64,000 nucleotides of DNA, taken from the NCBI RefSeq assembly GCF_000165125.1, contig NZ_AEIU01000091.1:62001-126000 (forward strand), given 5' to 3'. This document shows, one piece after another, positions 36,690 to 47,378 of the stretch; position 1 is the stretch's first letter, and every line of letters begins with the position of its first letter. The notes below the pieces were generated by a model that saw only the letters and a program-made list of their open reading frames with translations, had not been told where the DNA came from and did no database searches. This DNA is from Vibrio caribbeanicus ATCC BAA-2122 (GTDB taxonomy: Bacteria > Pseudomonadota > Gammaproteobacteria > Enterobacterales > Vibrionaceae). Made by a program: the position numbers and the translations under genes.

Positions 36690-37118
36690 ATGATTTATAT
36701 TCCACCAACGCCATTTGGTACGCAGATTTCGGTGCAAGACATTGTTTCTACGATGCAAAACTTTCACGGATGGGAAGATCGCTATCGTCAGGTTATTCAA
36801 TGGGGGAAAAAGCTACCGATTATGCCTGAAGAATTGAAATCGGAGCGTGTGCTTGTTTCTGGATGTGAGAGTATGGTTTGGCTGGTTGGTCAATGCCAAG
36901 AGGGCAAGTGGTATTTTTTTGCGGACTCTGATGCGCGAATCGTTCGTGGTTTAATTGCTTTGGTGTTAGCAGCTTTCAATGGTAAATCTACACATGATAT
37001 CAGAGCCTTCGATGTTGAGACTTACTTTGAAAACATTGGTCTATTGGCACACCTAAGTCCATCGCGGGGTAATGGCTTAAGAGCAATTGTCGACCAAATT
37101 AAACAAATCATAAGCTAG
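36690..37118 (+). CDS. csdE: CsdE, sulfur acceptor for cysteine desulfurase CsdA
   Basis: This is a SufE-family sulfur acceptor of 142 residues. The acceptor cysteine is C59 in VLVSGCESMVWLV. GLRAIVDQIKQ and FENIGLLAHLSPSRGNGL are family-typical. It follows tcdA directly. The usual partner gene csdA is not adjacent, unlike in E. coli, where csdA-csdE-tcdA are together, so the desulfurase must be encoded elsewhere or be IscS or SufS. Confidence 0.92.
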   Translation: MIYIPPTPFGTQISVQDIVSTMQNFHGWEDRYRQVIQWGKKLPIMPEELKSERVLVSGCESMVWLVGQCQEGKWYFFADSDARIVRGLIALVLAAFNGKSTHDIRAFDVETYFENIGLLAHLSPSRGNGLRAIVDQIKQIIS

Positions 37119-37288
37119 AAAATGTCAGCATTTAAAACTGAGTATGAATTGAGCGAATATTTGGTTAAAAAATAACCAGAACAATATTATGAGTTTAGTT
37201 GTTTGGGGGCTTTTCGGTACTTGTTGTCCTGCATTAAAGTCTGTACAATTCGCGCCCTTACGTAATATTTCGTCCTGTGAGAGGCACT

Positions 37289-38416
37289 ATGACCACTGAA
37301 AAAGTTAATCTACTCGATTTCGATCGCCAAGGTTTGCGTAAATTTTTTGCTGATGAACTTGGTGAAAAAGCATTCCGCGCTGATCAAGTAATGAAGTGGA
37401 TCTATCATTTTGGTGTCGATAACTTCGATAATATGACGAATATTAACAAGAAGCTGCGTGAAAAGTTACAACAGCGTTGTACTGTGACAGCTCCAACCGT
37501 TGCAGAAGCTCAGCACTCCTCAGATGGCACTATTAAATGGGCAATGAAGGTCGGTGATCAAGACGTCGAAACGGTCTACATTCCGGAAGATGATCGCGCG
37601 ACATTGTGTATTTCCTCTCAAGTTGGTTGTGCTCTAGAGTGCAAGTTTTGCTCTACTGCTCAACAAGGGTTCAATCGGAACTTGAAGGTATCTGAAATCA
37701 TCGGTCAACTTTGGCGTGCTGCGCGTGAAATTGGTTTAGAAAAAGAAACGGGACGTCGACCTATTACTAATGTTGTTATGATGGGTATGGGCGAGCCTCT
37801 GCTTAATATGAAAAACTTAATTCCTGCTCTGGAATTGATGCTTGATGATCTCGCTTTCGGTCTATCAAAGCGCCGAGTAACGGTTTCCACTTCCGGAGTT
37901 GTCTCGGGGTTGGATCAAATGACAGGAAAAATTGACGTTGCTTTGGCCATTTCATTGCATGCACCTAACGATGCATTACGAAGCGAAATTATGCCAATCA
38001 ATGACCGTTGGAATATCGATGACTTCTTAGCTTCTGTGAGACGTTATATTCAGTCTTCCAACGCCAATCGGGGTAAAGTAACCATAGAGTATGTTTTACT
38101 TGACCACGTGAATGATGATATGGACCATGCTAGAGAGCTTTCACATACCTTGAAAGACACACCATGTAAGATCAACCTAATTCCATTTAATCCATATCCA
38201 GGCTCGCCTTATAAAAAACCGAGTAACTCGCGCATTGACCGTTTCCAAAAGACGCTGATGCAACTTGGCCATACTGTTACAGTGAGAAAGACTCGTGGGG
38301 ACGATATTGATGCCGCATGTGGTCAATTGGTGGGTGATGTGATTGATAGGACTAAGCGAACTGCGGTCAATAAGGCTGCTAAAGGACAAACGATAGCAGT
38401 AAAAGCAATCTCTTAA
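37289..38416 (+). CDS. rlmN: RlmN, dual-specificity 23S rRNA/tRNA adenine-C2 methyltransferase
   Basis: This radical-SAM enzyme methylates A2503 of 23S rRNA and A37 of some tRNAs. It has 375 residues from the ATG at 37289, which follows GAGAGG. The iron-sulfur motif CxxxCxxC is in [18 protein letters not shown]. The catalytic C-terminal cysteine is in DIDAACGQL, and GMGEPLLN is the SAM-binding GEP segment. A strong terminator follows. Confidence 0.97.
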   Translation: MTTEKVNLLDFDRQGLRKFFADELGEKAFRADQVMKWIYHFGVDNFDNMTNINKKLREKLQQRCTVTAPTVAEAQHSSDGTIKWAMKVGDQDVETVYIPEDDRATLCISSQVGCALECKFCSTAQQGFNRNLKVSEIIGQLWRAAREIGLEKETGRRPITNVVMMGMGEPLLNMKNLIPALELMLDDLAFGLSKRRVTVSTSGVVSGLDQMTGKIDVALAISLHAPNDALRSEIMPINDRWNIDDFLASVRRYIQSSNANRGKVTIEYVLLDHVNDDMDHARELSHTLKDTPCKINLIPFNPYPGSPYKKPSNSRIDRFQKTLMQLGHTVTVRKTRGDDIDAACGQLVGDVIDRTKRTAVNKAAKGQTIAVKAIS

Positions 38417-38423
38417 ATTGTTG

Positions 38424-38452
38424 AAAAGCCAGGGCATGTCCCTGGCTTTTTA
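38424..38452 (+). terminator. Rho-independent terminator after rlmN
   Basis: A perfect 11-bp stem, AAAAGCCAGGG/CCCTGGCTTTT, around CATGT, ends in a T run. Confidence 0.92.
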
Positions 38453-38597
38453 TTGTGCACTTGATGAGATTCTCTGTCAGTATTTTGAAAAACCTTGAGC
38501 CACTTTTCAAATATCATGTCTAGCGGTGTTGTTTCACCTGCGATATCCATTACAATTAAGTGTTAAAGATTTGGGCAAATCAACCCGTTTATATATT

Positions 38598-38800
38598 TAT
38601 AACCAAGTAACCTCAAGAGGCTAGGCTAAGTGAGAATGGCTTGCCTGCAGACAAGAGAAATCGTCCTTTGGGAGCATTTCACAGCGCTGATGTCATCGTC
38701 AAACAACGTGGAAAGAGCTCACCATTTACGGCGTTTATTTTCTTGTGCTCGACACAGTGATAACGTTCTGAACGGAGGTTCTTTAGGTTACTTAGGTATA
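38598..38800 (-). repeat. Degraded, reversed full-type repeat copy
   Basis: It starts TATAACCAAGTAACCTCAAG and ends AGGTTACTTAGGTATA. Internal blocks CTTTGGGAGC, CACAGCGCTGAT and GTCAAACAAC match the full copy read on the opposite strand. The copy is about 200 bp and diverged. With the preceding 170 bases it fills the gap between rlmN and rodZ, in which no gene was found. Confidence 0.7.
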
Positions 38801-38914
38801 TTAAGCTTCGCGAATTGATTATGATGACATATGAGTAGCGTGGTCTAATTATGAGTTCCTGATCAACAGATAGGTTTATTATTGAACTCTAGATAAAAGA
38901 GAATTTTTAAAATC

Positions 38915-39916
38915 ATGGCAGCTGAACAACAACAAACAGCGAATGAAGAAGAACAAGAATCTGTAAAAGCGGGTACGATCCTCAAAAATAAACGTGAGGA
39001 ACTAGGATTAACGCAGCGACAAATCGCTGACCGCCTTCGCTTAAGATTGTCCATTATAGAAAATATTGAAACTAATAATTTTTCCTCAGAACAAGTGGCT
39101 ACTTTTACTCGAGGTTACCTGAGCTCATATGCACGGGCTGTTGGTCTTGAGCCTGCTCAAGTTTTAGATGCATTAGAGCAATCCCAAAAAGATCAGCCAG
39201 AAGAACAAAATATGAAAAGCTTCTCTCGAAAAACCAAAAGAGAAGCACATGATAGTCGAATCATGAACATTACTTGGTTTATTTTATTAGTTATTGTCGG
39301 TATATCTTCTGTCTTATGGTGGCAAAACCGAGAGATTACCATGGCTGATCTTACCGCTGATGATGTTGCCGATTTCCCAGAAACCTCTTTAGACGCTGAA
39401 CAACCTCCACTCGACTTTTCCACCATTACTGAAACAAAAATTGAACCTGTTACTGAAGAAGTCGTTGTCGAAGATGAGCATGTAAATACCGAAGCTCCGG
39501 CGGAAAATGGTCAAAAAAACAAACTGGTAAAAGAAAAAGAGGCTGAAATTGCGACTGTATTAGAGCAGCCTAAAGTTACTCAAGAAGCTCAACAGTCAGA
39601 AATACCTCCGAGTAGTGATAAAAAAGAATCTATCGAACAGCCGGCAACCGAGCAAAATAATACTGCTGAAGTTGAGCGTAACAATCAATTGGTGATGAAT
39701 TTTGCTAATGATTGTTGGATTCAGATTAAAGATTCAACAGGAAAAACACTCTCAACTGGCGTTAAAAAGGCAGGTCAGAGCGTAACTTTGAATGGAAAAT
39801 TACCATATAGTGTCATTTTAGGTGCTCCAGAAAACGTCTCAATGACATTATCGAGTGAACCAATCGACCTTTCTGGGTATACTTCAGGGAAAGTAGCAAG
39901 ATTTAACTTACCTTAA
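38915..39916 (+). CDS. rodZ: RodZ, cytoskeletal cell-shape protein
   Basis: This bitopic membrane protein links MreB to the elongation machinery. It has 333 residues. An N-terminal Xre-type helix-turn-helix (about 18-80, [21 protein letters not shown]) lies in the cytoplasm and binds MreB. One membrane segment spans about 117-136. A long acidic, low-complexity periplasmic linker (about 140-255) leads to a C-terminal DUF4115 domain ([18 protein letters not shown]). It starts the rodZ-ispG-hisS-yfgM-bamB cluster. Confidence 0.94.
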   Translation: MAAEQQQTANEEEQESVKAGTILKNKREELGLTQRQIADRLRLRLSIIENIETNNFSSEQVATFTRGYLSSYARAVGLEPAQVLDALEQSQKDQPEEQNMKSFSRKTKREAHDSRIMNITWFILLVIVGISSVLWWQNREITMADLTADDVADFPETSLDAEQPPLDFSTITETKIEPVTEEVVVEDEHVNTEAPAENGQKNKLVKEKEAEIATVLEQPKVTQEAQQSEIPPSSDKKESIEQPATEQNNTAEVERNNQLVMNFANDCWIQIKDSTGKTLSTGVKKAGQSVTLNGKLPYSVILGAPENVSMTLSSEPIDLSGYTSGKVARFNLP

Positions 39917-39924
39917 GATTTATT

Positions 39925-41043
39925 ATGCAATACGAATCTCCTATAAAACGTCGCCCATCGACTCGTATTTACGTGGGCGATGTGCCTATTGGTGATGGTG
40001 CTCCAATTGCTGTTCAGTCAATGACCAATACGAGAACCACCGATGTAGAGGCTACCGTGGCACAAATCCAATCACTTGAAAAAGTGGGGGCGGATATTGT
40101 GCGTGTCTCGGTTCCAACTATGGATGCTGCCGAAGCGTTCAAGCAAATAAAGCAAAGAGTGAATATTCCGCTTGTTGCTGATATACATTTTGATTACCGA
40201 ATTGCTTTACAGGTGGCGGAGTATGGTGTTGACTGCTTACGCATCAATCCCGGTAATATTGGCAAGGAAGATAGAATACGCGCCGTCGTTGATTGTGCGC
40301 GAGACAAGAATATTCCAATTCGTATTGGGGTCAATGGTGGCTCTTTAGAAAAAGATATCCAGACCAAGTATGGAGAACCGACGCCAGAAGCATTGGTTGA
40401 ATCGGCAATGCGTCATGTTGATATTCTCGATCGCCTCAACTTTGACCAATTTAAAGTGAGTGTTAAAGCGTCAGATGTCTTTCTAGCGGTGGATTCTTAT
40501 CGCTTGTTGGCTAAGAAAATCGACCAGCCACTTCACCTTGGAATAACCGAGGCTGGTGGAGCAAGAGCAGGCTCCGTCAAATCTTCGGTTGGTCTTGGTA
40601 TGTTATTGGCTGAAGGTATTGGTGATACTCTGCGTATTTCACTTGCTGCTAACCCAGTTGAAGAAATTAAAGTCGGTTTCGATATATTGAAATCATTGCG
40701 GATTCGCTCGCGTGGTATTAATTTCATCGCTTGCCCGAGCTGTTCTCGTCAAGAGTTTGATGTCATTGCGACCGTCAATGCGTTGGAAGAAAGACTTGAA
40801 GATATTATCACACCAATGGATGTCTCGATCATAGGGTGTGTGGTCAATGGCCCAGGTGAAGCAGAAGTCTCTCACCTTGGCCTAGCTGGAAGTAACAAGA
40901 AAAGTGCTTTCTATGAGGATGGTAAACGTCAGAAAGAGCGGTTTGACAACAATGATCTTGTCGACAAGTTAGAAGCTAAAATTCGTGCGAAAGCTTCTGT
41001 TCTAGATGATAGCCAACGTATAGATATTAAATTGAAAGATTAG
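39925..41043 (+). CDS. ispG: IspG (GcpE), HMBPP synthase
   Basis: This 4Fe-4S enzyme converts methylerythritol cyclodiphosphate to HMBPP in the MEP isoprenoid pathway. It has 372 residues, the normal length. Cluster cysteines appear in [10 protein letters not shown] and [23 protein letters not shown] and [11 protein letters not shown] belong to the TIM-barrel domain. It starts eight bases after the rodZ stop, so it is co-transcribed. Confidence 0.97.
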   Translation: MQYESPIKRRPSTRIYVGDVPIGDGAPIAVQSMTNTRTTDVEATVAQIQSLEKVGADIVRVSVPTMDAAEAFKQIKQRVNIPLVADIHFDYRIALQVAEYGVDCLRINPGNIGKEDRIRAVVDCARDKNIPIRIGVNGGSLEKDIQTKYGEPTPEALVESAMRHVDILDRLNFDQFKVSVKASDVFLAVDSYRLLAKKIDQPLHLGITEAGGARAGSVKSSVGLGMLLAEGIGDTLRISLAANPVEEIKVGFDILKSLRIRSRGINFIACPSCSRQEFDVIATVNALEERLEDIITPMDVSIIGCVVNGPGEAEVSHLGLAGSNKKSAFYEDGKRQKERFDNNDLVDKLEAKIRAKASVLDDSQRIDIKLKD

Positions 41044-41077
41044 ATTACGCCTAGTAACGACAAATACGGTAAATATT

Positions 41078-42346
41078 GTGGCAAAAACAATCCAAGCAAT
41101 TCGAGGCATGAATGATTGCCTCCCAACTCAGTCACCCCTTTGGCACAAGCTGGAAAACGCTGTGAAAAACGTGGTGAGTGTTTATGGTTACAGTGAAGTT
41201 CGCATGCCGATAGTAGAAATGACTCAATTATTTAGTCGTGCTATTGGCGAAGTAACTGATGTAGTAGAAAAAGAAATGTATACCTTCGAGGATCGCAACG
41301 GAGATAGTCTAACGCTTCGTCCGGAAGGCACTGCTGGCTGTGTTCGTGCTGGTATTGAACATGGCTTGCTTTACAACCAAGAACAAAGACTTTGGTATAT
41401 GGGGCCAATGTTCCGTCACGAACGTCCTCAAAAGGGGCGTTATCGCCAGTTTACACAATGTGGTGTAGAAGTTTTCGGTCTAAATGGTCCTGATGTTGAC
41501 GCAGAATTGATCATGATGACGGCACGTCTATGGCGTGAGCTTGGTATTGATAAACATGTACGTTTAGAGTTGAATTCAATCGGCTCACTTCAGGCGCGTG
41601 CTGATTACCGCGAGGCATTAGTTGGCTTTTTAGAGCAACATATTGATGTTCTTGATGAAGATTGTAAACGTCGTATGCACACCAACCCGTTACGTGTGCT
41701 AGACACCAAAAATGCCGAAATTCAGGCGATTCTCGGGGATGCTCCCAAGCTTTCAGACTACTTAGATGAAGAATCCAAGCAACATTTTCAGGGTTTGTGT
41801 GAACTTCTTGATAGTGTAGGAATCGAATATAGCGTTAATCAACGATTAGTGCGTGGTTTGGATTACTATAACCGCACGGTATTTGAATGGATTACTGAAA
41901 GTTTAGGCGCTCAAGGTACTATTTGCGGCGGTGGTCGTTATGATGGTCTTGTTGAGCAACTGGGAGGTAAATCTACTCCTGCTGTCGGTTTTGCTATGGG
42001 ATTAGAGCGTTTAGTATTGATGCTTGAAACTTTAGAGTTAGACTCAGTCAGACGCGGTGTTGACGTTTACGTGGTGACTGCAGGAGAAGGAACTTTATTG
42101 GCGGGTATGAAACTTGCCGAAGCTCTTCGCGAAGAAGTCCCAGGATTGAGAGTAATGAGTCATTTCGGCGGCGGGAATTTCAAAAAACAGTTCAAGCGTG
42201 CCGATAAAGTTGGAGCCGCTGTTGCTCTCGTGCTCGGCGAGGATGAGGTTTCTGAAGGCACAGTGGTACTCAAAGACCTTATCGGAGGTACACAGAATAC
42301 TTATCCGCAGGCACAAATCGTTACTAAGCTAGCAGAGCTGGTGTAG
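41078..42346 (+). CDS. hisS: HisS, histidyl-tRNA synthetase
   Basis: This class II synthetase charges tRNA-His. It has 422 residues, starting at a GTG codon. Motif 2 is [20 protein letters not shown]. The histidine-specific motifs [15 protein letters not shown] and [14 protein letters not shown] are present. Motif 3 lies in [13 protein letters not shown], and an anticodon-binding domain ends the protein. It is part of the rodZ-ispG-hisS operon. Confidence 0.97.
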   Translation: MAKTIQAIRGMNDCLPTQSPLWHKLENAVKNVVSVYGYSEVRMPIVEMTQLFSRAIGEVTDVVEKEMYTFEDRNGDSLTLRPEGTAGCVRAGIEHGLLYNQEQRLWYMGPMFRHERPQKGRYRQFTQCGVEVFGLNGPDVDAELIMMTARLWRELGIDKHVRLELNSIGSLQARADYREALVGFLEQHIDVLDEDCKRRMHTNPLRVLDTKNAEIQAILGDAPKLSDYLDEESKQHFQGLCELLDSVGIEYSVNQRLVRGLDYYNRTVFEWITESLGAQGTICGGGRYDGLVEQLGGKSTPAVGFAMGLERLVLMLETLELDSVRRGVDVYVVTAGEGTLLAGMKLAEALREEVPGLRVMSHFGGGNFKKQFKRADKVGAAVALVLGEDEVSEGTVVLKDLIGGTQNTYPQAQIVTKLAELV

Positions 42347-42411
42347 TTCATTAATTTTACGGCTAAGAGAAGAAACCTTGCATTCTCTTGGCGCACAAAA
42401 GAGGACAGGAA

Positions 42412-43026
42412 GTGGAACTCTACGATACTGAAGAGCAACAAATAGAGCGTATTAAAGAACTGTGGAATGAGTACGGCAAAGTTATCGTAGCCAGTGCAGT
42501 GATCGGTTTAGGTGGCTTATTTGGCTGGAACCAATATCAAGATTCTGTTATCGCTACACAAGAAGCGACCTCAGATAGCTACGTTGCTGTTATAGAAGAA
42601 CTCGCAGATAAAGGTGTCAGCGCAGCGAACGATGTGCAAACGTTTATCGATGACAACCAAAAAACACAGTATTCGGTTTTAGCTGCGTTGCAACTAGCAA
42701 AGCTACAAGTCGAGGCAGGAAATTTGGATGAAGCATTGGCTCAATTAGAGTGGGCGAAATCCGCAACTCAGGATACAGCGATTTCTGCTGTTATCTTACA
42801 TCGTCTTGCTCGCTTAAAATTAGAGCAGGGTAATTATGATGCTGCGCTTGCAGAGTTGAACCTGGTAAAAGATCAGGGGTGGGCAGGCCGTGTTGCGGAG
42901 CTTAAAGGCGACATCTTCCTGCGCCAAGGTAATACTGAGGCGGCTTATACTGCCTATACTGAAGCACAACAAGATGGTGATGCAAGCCAGACTTTGCAAA
43001 TGAAGTTGGATGATCTTGCACAATAA
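42412..43026 (+). CDS. yfgM: YfgM, ancillary SecYEG translocon protein
   Basis: This is an inner-membrane protein of the UPF0070 family with a cytoplasmic N-terminus, one membrane segment and a periplasmic TPR-like domain. It works with PpiD at the translocon. The GTG at 42412 after AGGACAGGAA is chosen because the family begins V/MELYDTEEQQ; an earlier start at 42388 is possible. This gives 204 residues. The gene is just before bamB, as usual. Confidence 0.9.
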   Translation: MELYDTEEQQIERIKELWNEYGKVIVASAVIGLGGLFGWNQYQDSVIATQEATSDSYVAVIEELADKGVSAANDVQTFIDDNQKTQYSVLAALQLAKLQVEAGNLDEALAQLEWAKSATQDTAISAVILHRLARLKLEQGNYDAALAELNLVKDQGWAGRVAELKGDIFLRQGNTEAAYTAYTEAQQDGDASQTLQMKLDDLAQ

Positions 43027-43035
43027 GGTTTTAGC

Positions 43036-44196
43036 GTGAAGAAACTTGTCAATAAAGCGCTAGCAACAGCGGTACTTGCTAGCGTGTTAGCCGGTTGTGC
43101 TAGTGAAGAAGACTCAATTGTGATGTCTCCGGTACCCAAAGTTGAAAATAGTTTCAATACTAAATCGTTATGGAGTACCTCTGTCGGTGATGGTGTCGGA
43201 ACTTATTTTTCTAAACTCAAGCCTCTTTATTCCTACGAGAAAGTGTTCGTTGCTAGTCGAGATGGGGTGGTAAAAGCACTCGCTCCTGAGAAGGGCGACG
43301 TTATCTGGAAAGTTGAGTTGGATCAAGAAGGGCCAGCTCGTTTATCCGGTGGCATCGCATCAGGCTATGGTCAGATATTTATCGGAAGTGAAAATGGTAT
43401 TATCTATGCCCTAGATGAGCAGACTGGTAAAATAAATTGGCAAACGAAAGTTAAAGGTGAAGTGCTTGCTGCGCCGACAACTGACAGCAATCGTGTGATT
43501 ATTCACTCGAGCAATGGTCTACTTATGGCTCTTGATGAGGCATCTGGGGAACTTCAATGGACCATCAACACTGATGTACCAAACTTGACTCTACGTGGGT
43601 CAAGTCAACCAGTGACTGAATCTGGAGGTGTCTTTTGGGGAACCTCGAATGGTCGTTTGGCCGCTGCGATTGTTGAACAAGGGCAACTGATCTGGCAGCA
43701 ACCCGTTGGTACAGCTCAGGGAGCGACTGAGATTGATCGTTTAGTTGATGTTGATGCTTCACCGATCATACTTGGTAGTACCCTATACATCGTAGGTTAC
43801 AATGGCCATCTGATTGCGCTCGATCTCCGCACAGGTAAACAAATCTGGAAACGAAGCTACTCATCTGCAACTGACATGGTCAGTGACGGTAGTCGTTTGT
43901 ACTTAGTGACCGATAAAGATCACATTGTCGCGGTAGATGCGCGAAGTGGTACCGAACTTTGGAAAAACTCGCTCCTAGAGTATCGTCTAGTCACGGCCCC
44001 TAGTCTTATTAATGATAAGATTGTTGTCGGTGATAGCGAGGGATACCTCTATTGGTTAGATAGAGGAACGGGTGAGTTTACGGCGAAACAAAATGTGGAC
44101 AGTAGCGGCTTCGCTGTTGGGCCTATCGCTGTACCCGATGGTTTCATTGTCACGACTCGAAATGGCAAAGTAAAGAAACTAACGATCAACGATTAA
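43036..44196 (+). CDS. bamB: BamB, outer-membrane assembly lipoprotein
   Basis: This lipoprotein of the BAM complex helps insert beta-barrel proteins. It has 386 residues from a GTG start. The lipobox is VLAGC-A. The mature protein is a beta-propeller with repeated PQQ-like motifs such as GSENGIIYALDEQTGKINW and GYNGHLIALDLRTGKQIW. It follows yfgM by nine bases and is followed by a terminator. Confidence 0.96.
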   Translation: MKKLVNKALATAVLASVLAGCASEEDSIVMSPVPKVENSFNTKSLWSTSVGDGVGTYFSKLKPLYSYEKVFVASRDGVVKALAPEKGDVIWKVELDQEGPARLSGGIASGYGQIFIGSENGIIYALDEQTGKINWQTKVKGEVLAAPTTDSNRVIIHSSNGLLMALDEASGELQWTINTDVPNLTLRGSSQPVTESGGVFWGTSNGRLAAAIVEQGQLIWQQPVGTAQGATEIDRLVDVDASPIILGSTLYIVGYNGHLIALDLRTGKQIWKRSYSSATDMVSDGSRLYLVTDKDHIVAVDARSGTELWKNSLLEYRLVTAPSLINDKIVVGDSEGYLYWLDRGTGEFTAKQNVDSSGFAVGPIAVPDGFIVTTRNGKVKKLTIND

Positions 44197-44216
44197 TCGT
44201 GTGATATAATTGCAAT

Positions 44217-44248
44217 ACGGCTCCTCGCTGGCAACAGTTAGGAGCCGT
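44217..44248 (+). terminator. Terminator-like hairpin after bamB
   Basis: A perfect 9-bp stem, ACGGCTCCT/AGGAGCCGT, is followed by TTTG. It separates the rodZ-bamB cluster from der. Confidence 0.75.
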
Positions 44249-44269
44249 TTGTTATGTTGAAAGAAAATA

Positions 44270-44317
44270 ATGTGGTTATAGATAAGGAGCGACTAAATTC
44301 CTTATCTATAACTACAT
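44270..44317 (+). promoter_or_regulatory. Strong hairpin in the der leader
   Basis: Bases 44270-44288 pair with 44299-44317 in a 19-bp stem that has a single G-U pair and a 10-base loop. No T run follows, so it is not a normal terminator. It ends 25 bases before the der start at 44343 and includes the alternative ATG at 44316 in its right arm. Role unknown; mRNA stability or translation control are possibilities. Confidence 0.65.
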
Positions 44318-44342
44318 GAAGAAAAATATTGTAGAGGTTGTT

Positions 44343-45830
44343 ATGATACCGGTTGTTGCTTTAGTCGGGCGCCCAAATGTTGGTAAATCAACATTGTTTA
44401 ATCGTTTAACTCGTAGTCGAGATGCCCTAGTGGCTGATTTCCCTGGGCTGACTCGTGACCGTAAATACGGCCAAGCTAAATTGGGTGAACACGAATTCAT
44501 CGTAATTGATACTGGTGGTATTGATGGCACCGAGGAAGGTGTAGAAACCAAAATGGCCGAGCAGTCTTTGGCTGCGATTGATGAAGCTGACGTGGTACTT
44601 TTCATGGTTGATGGTCGTGCAGGTCTGACCCCAGCCGATATCGCAATATCCAATCATTTAAGAAAACTTGCTAAACCGTCGATGCTCGTAGTCAATAAAG
44701 TCGATGGCATTGATGCGGATGCAGCATCAGCAGATTTTTGGCAACTCGGTGTTGATGATATGTATCAGATCGCGGCCGCTCACGGGCGAGGCGTTGGTGC
44801 ACTTATCGATCGTGCTTTAAACCCTTTTGCTGAAGAGATGATTGCTCAGGAACAAGGTGTCATTGAAGACTTGACGGATTTTGTCGACCAAGATGAGGAA
44901 GTGTTAGAGTACACTGAGGAAGAAGCAGAGCAAGAGTTTCAGCGCTTGCAAGATCAGCCGATCAAACTAGCCATTATCGGTCGCCCTAATGTAGGTAAAT
45001 CAACCCTGACAAACCGTATTCTCGGTGAGGAACGTGTGGTTGTTTATGATATGCCTGGTACTACTCGAGATTCTATTTATATTCCAATGGAAAGAGACGG
45101 CAGAGAGTATGTATTGATTGATACTGCAGGTGTTCGTCGTCGTAAGCGTATTAATGAAACGGTAGAAAAATTCTCAGTAGTTAAAACCTTGAAAGCGATA
45201 GAAGATGCCAACGTTGTACTACTTGTAATTGATGCAAGAGAAAATATCTCTGATCAAGATCTCAGCTTATTGGGTTTTGCACTAAACGCCGGGCGTTCTA
45301 TTGTTCTTGCTGTTAATAAGTGGGATGGCTTGGATATGGACGTTAAAGAGCATGTTAAGAAAGAGCTAGACCGTCGTTTAGGCTTTGTTGATTTTGCCCG
45401 TCTTCACTTTATTTCAGCTTTACATGGAACAGGTGTTGGCCATCTGTTCGAGTCGGTTCAGGAAGCGTATAAATCAGCAACAACCAGAGTCGGCACTTCA
45501 GTGCTTACCCGTATTATGAAAATGGCTACTGATGATCATCAGCCACCTATGGTAAGAGGTCGCCGCGTTAAGTTGAAATATGCTCACGCGGGTGGATACA
45601 ATCCTCCTTTGGTGGTGATCCACGGTAACCAGGTGAATGAATTACCGGATTCTTATAAGCGCTATCTGATGAATTACTACCGTAAGTCATTGGAGATAAT
45701 GGGGACACCAATTCGAATTCAGTTCCAGAACAGCGATAACCCATTTGAAGGTAAATCAAATAAAATGACGCTTTCTCAAGAGAGAAAACGTAAACGTCTG
45801 ATGAGCGCGATGAAAAATCGCAAAAAGTAA
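44343..45830 (+). CDS. der: Der (EngA), ribosome-assembly GTPase
   Basis: This essential GTPase with two G domains in tandem acts in maturation of the 50S subunit. The ATG at 44343 ([17 protein letters not shown]) matches the family start better than 44316, giving 495 residues. G1 motifs GRPNVGKST occur twice, with VNKVDG and VNKWDG as G4 motifs. A KH-like C-terminal domain ends with a basic tail. It is preceded by an unusual leader hairpin. Confidence 0.96.
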   Translation: MIPVVALVGRPNVGKSTLFNRLTRSRDALVADFPGLTRDRKYGQAKLGEHEFIVIDTGGIDGTEEGVETKMAEQSLAAIDEADVVLFMVDGRAGLTPADIAISNHLRKLAKPSMLVVNKVDGIDADAASADFWQLGVDDMYQIAAAHGRGVGALIDRALNPFAEEMIAQEQGVIEDLTDFVDQDEEVLEYTEEEAEQEFQRLQDQPIKLAIIGRPNVGKSTLTNRILGEERVVVYDMPGTTRDSIYIPMERDGREYVLIDTAGVRRRKRINETVEKFSVVKTLKAIEDANVVLLVIDARENISDQDLSLLGFALNAGRSIVLAVNKWDGLDMDVKEHVKKELDRRLGFVDFARLHFISALHGTGVGHLFESVQEAYKSATTRVGTSVLTRIMKMATDDHQPPMVRGRRVKLKYAHAGGYNPPLVVIHGNQVNELPDSYKRYLMNYYRKSLEIMGTPIRIQFQNSDNPFEGKSNKMTLSQERKRKRLMSAMKNRKK

Positions 45831-45937
45831 GACATATGCTTGTGACCTTTTGCTCTATTAAAACAACGTGGTGAGAGGTTGCAAGTCAATCAAGTCTGAT
45901 ATCTTATTCAAGTCCCCTGAGGTGACTTGGACACACA

Positions 45938-45964
45938 AACGCCTACCATTGTTAGGCGTTTTTT
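45938..45964 (+). terminator. Rho-independent terminator after der
   Basis: AACGCCTA pairs with TAGGCGTT and is followed by T bases. A palindrome, CAAGTC...GACTTG at 45909-45929, lies just upstream. Confidence 0.85.
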
Positions 45965-45979
45965 CTACCTGGTAAAATT

Positions 45980-46861
45980 ATGCAGATAATGACTTCGACA
46001 ATCTCACAATTCTGTCATCAAATATGGCAACTCAATTCTGAAGTTTTACTCGTGGAGTTGGGAGCCGATTATCTTTATGTGGTTACCCGTACCAGTCCTT
46101 TTCATCCTGTGAGCCATATTTGGCCCGACCATCCTGCAGATAAAGGCACGATTGATGGTTATCCGGTAGTAGATTGTCAAGTGGGTGCGGTTGAGGTATC
46201 CACAGGGCAGCTGTATGTCGGTGATTCTATCCCAGTAAAACGTAACCAACCTGGGTGGAATTTTGTTGTTGTGCATTGCCTTGCAAAAGAATCTAAAACC
46301 ATCGAGGTCAACCAGATGGTCAATTTGGCTGTCGATAAAGCTTATCAACTTTCTTTAAGTCGTGGACACAGTGCAGGACATTTGTCTTCTCTTGCTTTGA
46401 ACAAGGTTCTGACTCAGCAAGGTTTTTGGCGAAAAGATGCGGAGCGTAAAGATCCGCACGGAAATTACGATTTTAATAGTTATGCGCAAGTTTCGAGTTT
46501 TGTCAGCCCAGAGAAATGTATCGATCACTATCGTTTGGGAAAAACCATTCGTAAACGTGGCCTAAATAGCCATGAGATGCTTGATAAACTGAAAAGCATT
46601 GAAGTTTTGGTTAATCAGCAGTTGTGTGTTTGGGTTGGGTTAAAAAGCCCAGTAGAAATAAGGTGTGAAGGCGATAAACTGATTGATTCACGTTATTGGC
46701 ACTGCAATCTGGGTGAAAGTACCGAAGCTGTGATACCTTGTGGAGGAACTCACGTGTCTTCCTTGGGTGAGTATTGCCAAATTACGGTTAGTTTGAGGTG
46801 TATTGATGAACATAATATTGAAATGCACACAGATGTAATTCCGAGTCATAGCGACAAATGA
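45980..46861 (+). CDS. AlaX-like alanyl-tRNA editing protein
   Basis: This is a probable stand-alone editing hydrolase that deacylates mischarged Ser- or Gly-tRNA-Ala. It has 293 residues with the zinc-binding pair HSAGH (H130, H134) and CGGTH (C254, H258), as in the AlaRS editing domain. The part before the HxxxH motif is a beta-rich region like that of type II AlaX proteins. Translation may start at 45980 or 45989. Its length and motifs fit AlaX-M-type proteins, but activity and substrate are inferred. Confidence 0.8.
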   Translation: MQIMTSTISQFCHQIWQLNSEVLLVELGADYLYVVTRTSPFHPVSHIWPDHPADKGTIDGYPVVDCQVGAVEVSTGQLYVGDSIPVKRNQPGWNFVVVHCLAKESKTIEVNQMVNLAVDKAYQLSLSRGHSAGHLSSLALNKVLTQQGFWRKDAERKDPHGNYDFNSYAQVSSFVSPEKCIDHYRLGKTIRKRGLNSHEMLDKLKSIEVLVNQQLCVWVGLKSPVEIRCEGDKLIDSRYWHCNLGESTEAVIPCGGTHVSSLGEYCQITVSLRCIDEHNIEMHTDVIPSHSDK

Positions 46862-47378
46862 TCTTTTTATTTAATTCTTAAAATATGACTTTAAAATCTA
46901 ATTTCAGATGATAATATCGCTTAAAATGAAAATGCAGAACATGTAACTTATGCTTTCGGCATGTGGTTATATAAATGTTCTTAAATGGGCAGATCGCTGA
47001 TCAGGTTGTATTTCGCCTATGATCGGGTAAGGATCTTTTACCCAAGGGCTCAAATTTGGTTAGTCGTTTCGATAGAAATAAAAAGCTTCAGTTTTATCAA
47101 TAAACTAAGCTTTTATACCTATGAACTCTCAAGCTGTTAGTTGAAACAACAATGGTTTGTATTGTAGACAAGGTAAGTATTGGAAGATCTAACTATCTGA
47201 AGTGAAAGTTGGTTGTACTATTTGACAGTCGAGGTAACTTGCCTTTTGGGAGCGTGTCACAGCGGCGATTTCATCGTCAAACAACTCGGTAAGAGTCAAT
47301 TATTCCGCTACATTATTTTCCTTAAGCTCAACACAGTAGCATCGCTCTAAACCCTGTAGCTTGAAGAACTAGCAATGA
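46862..47378. other. Intergenic region holding a degraded repeat copy
   Basis: No gene was found in 517 bases between the convergent AlaX-like gene and xseA. About 47227-47375 matches the full repeat on the minus strand (CTTTTGGGAGCGTGTCACAG, ATCGTCAAACAACTCGG, CACAGTAGCATCGCTCTAAA). Its ends are too decayed to place exactly. The rest is AT-rich and unremarkable. Confidence 0.6.

Noticed and set aside
38630-38818. 62-codon plus-strand frame
   Set aside because: It lies inside the degraded repeat copy and shares its sequence, so it is not a gene.
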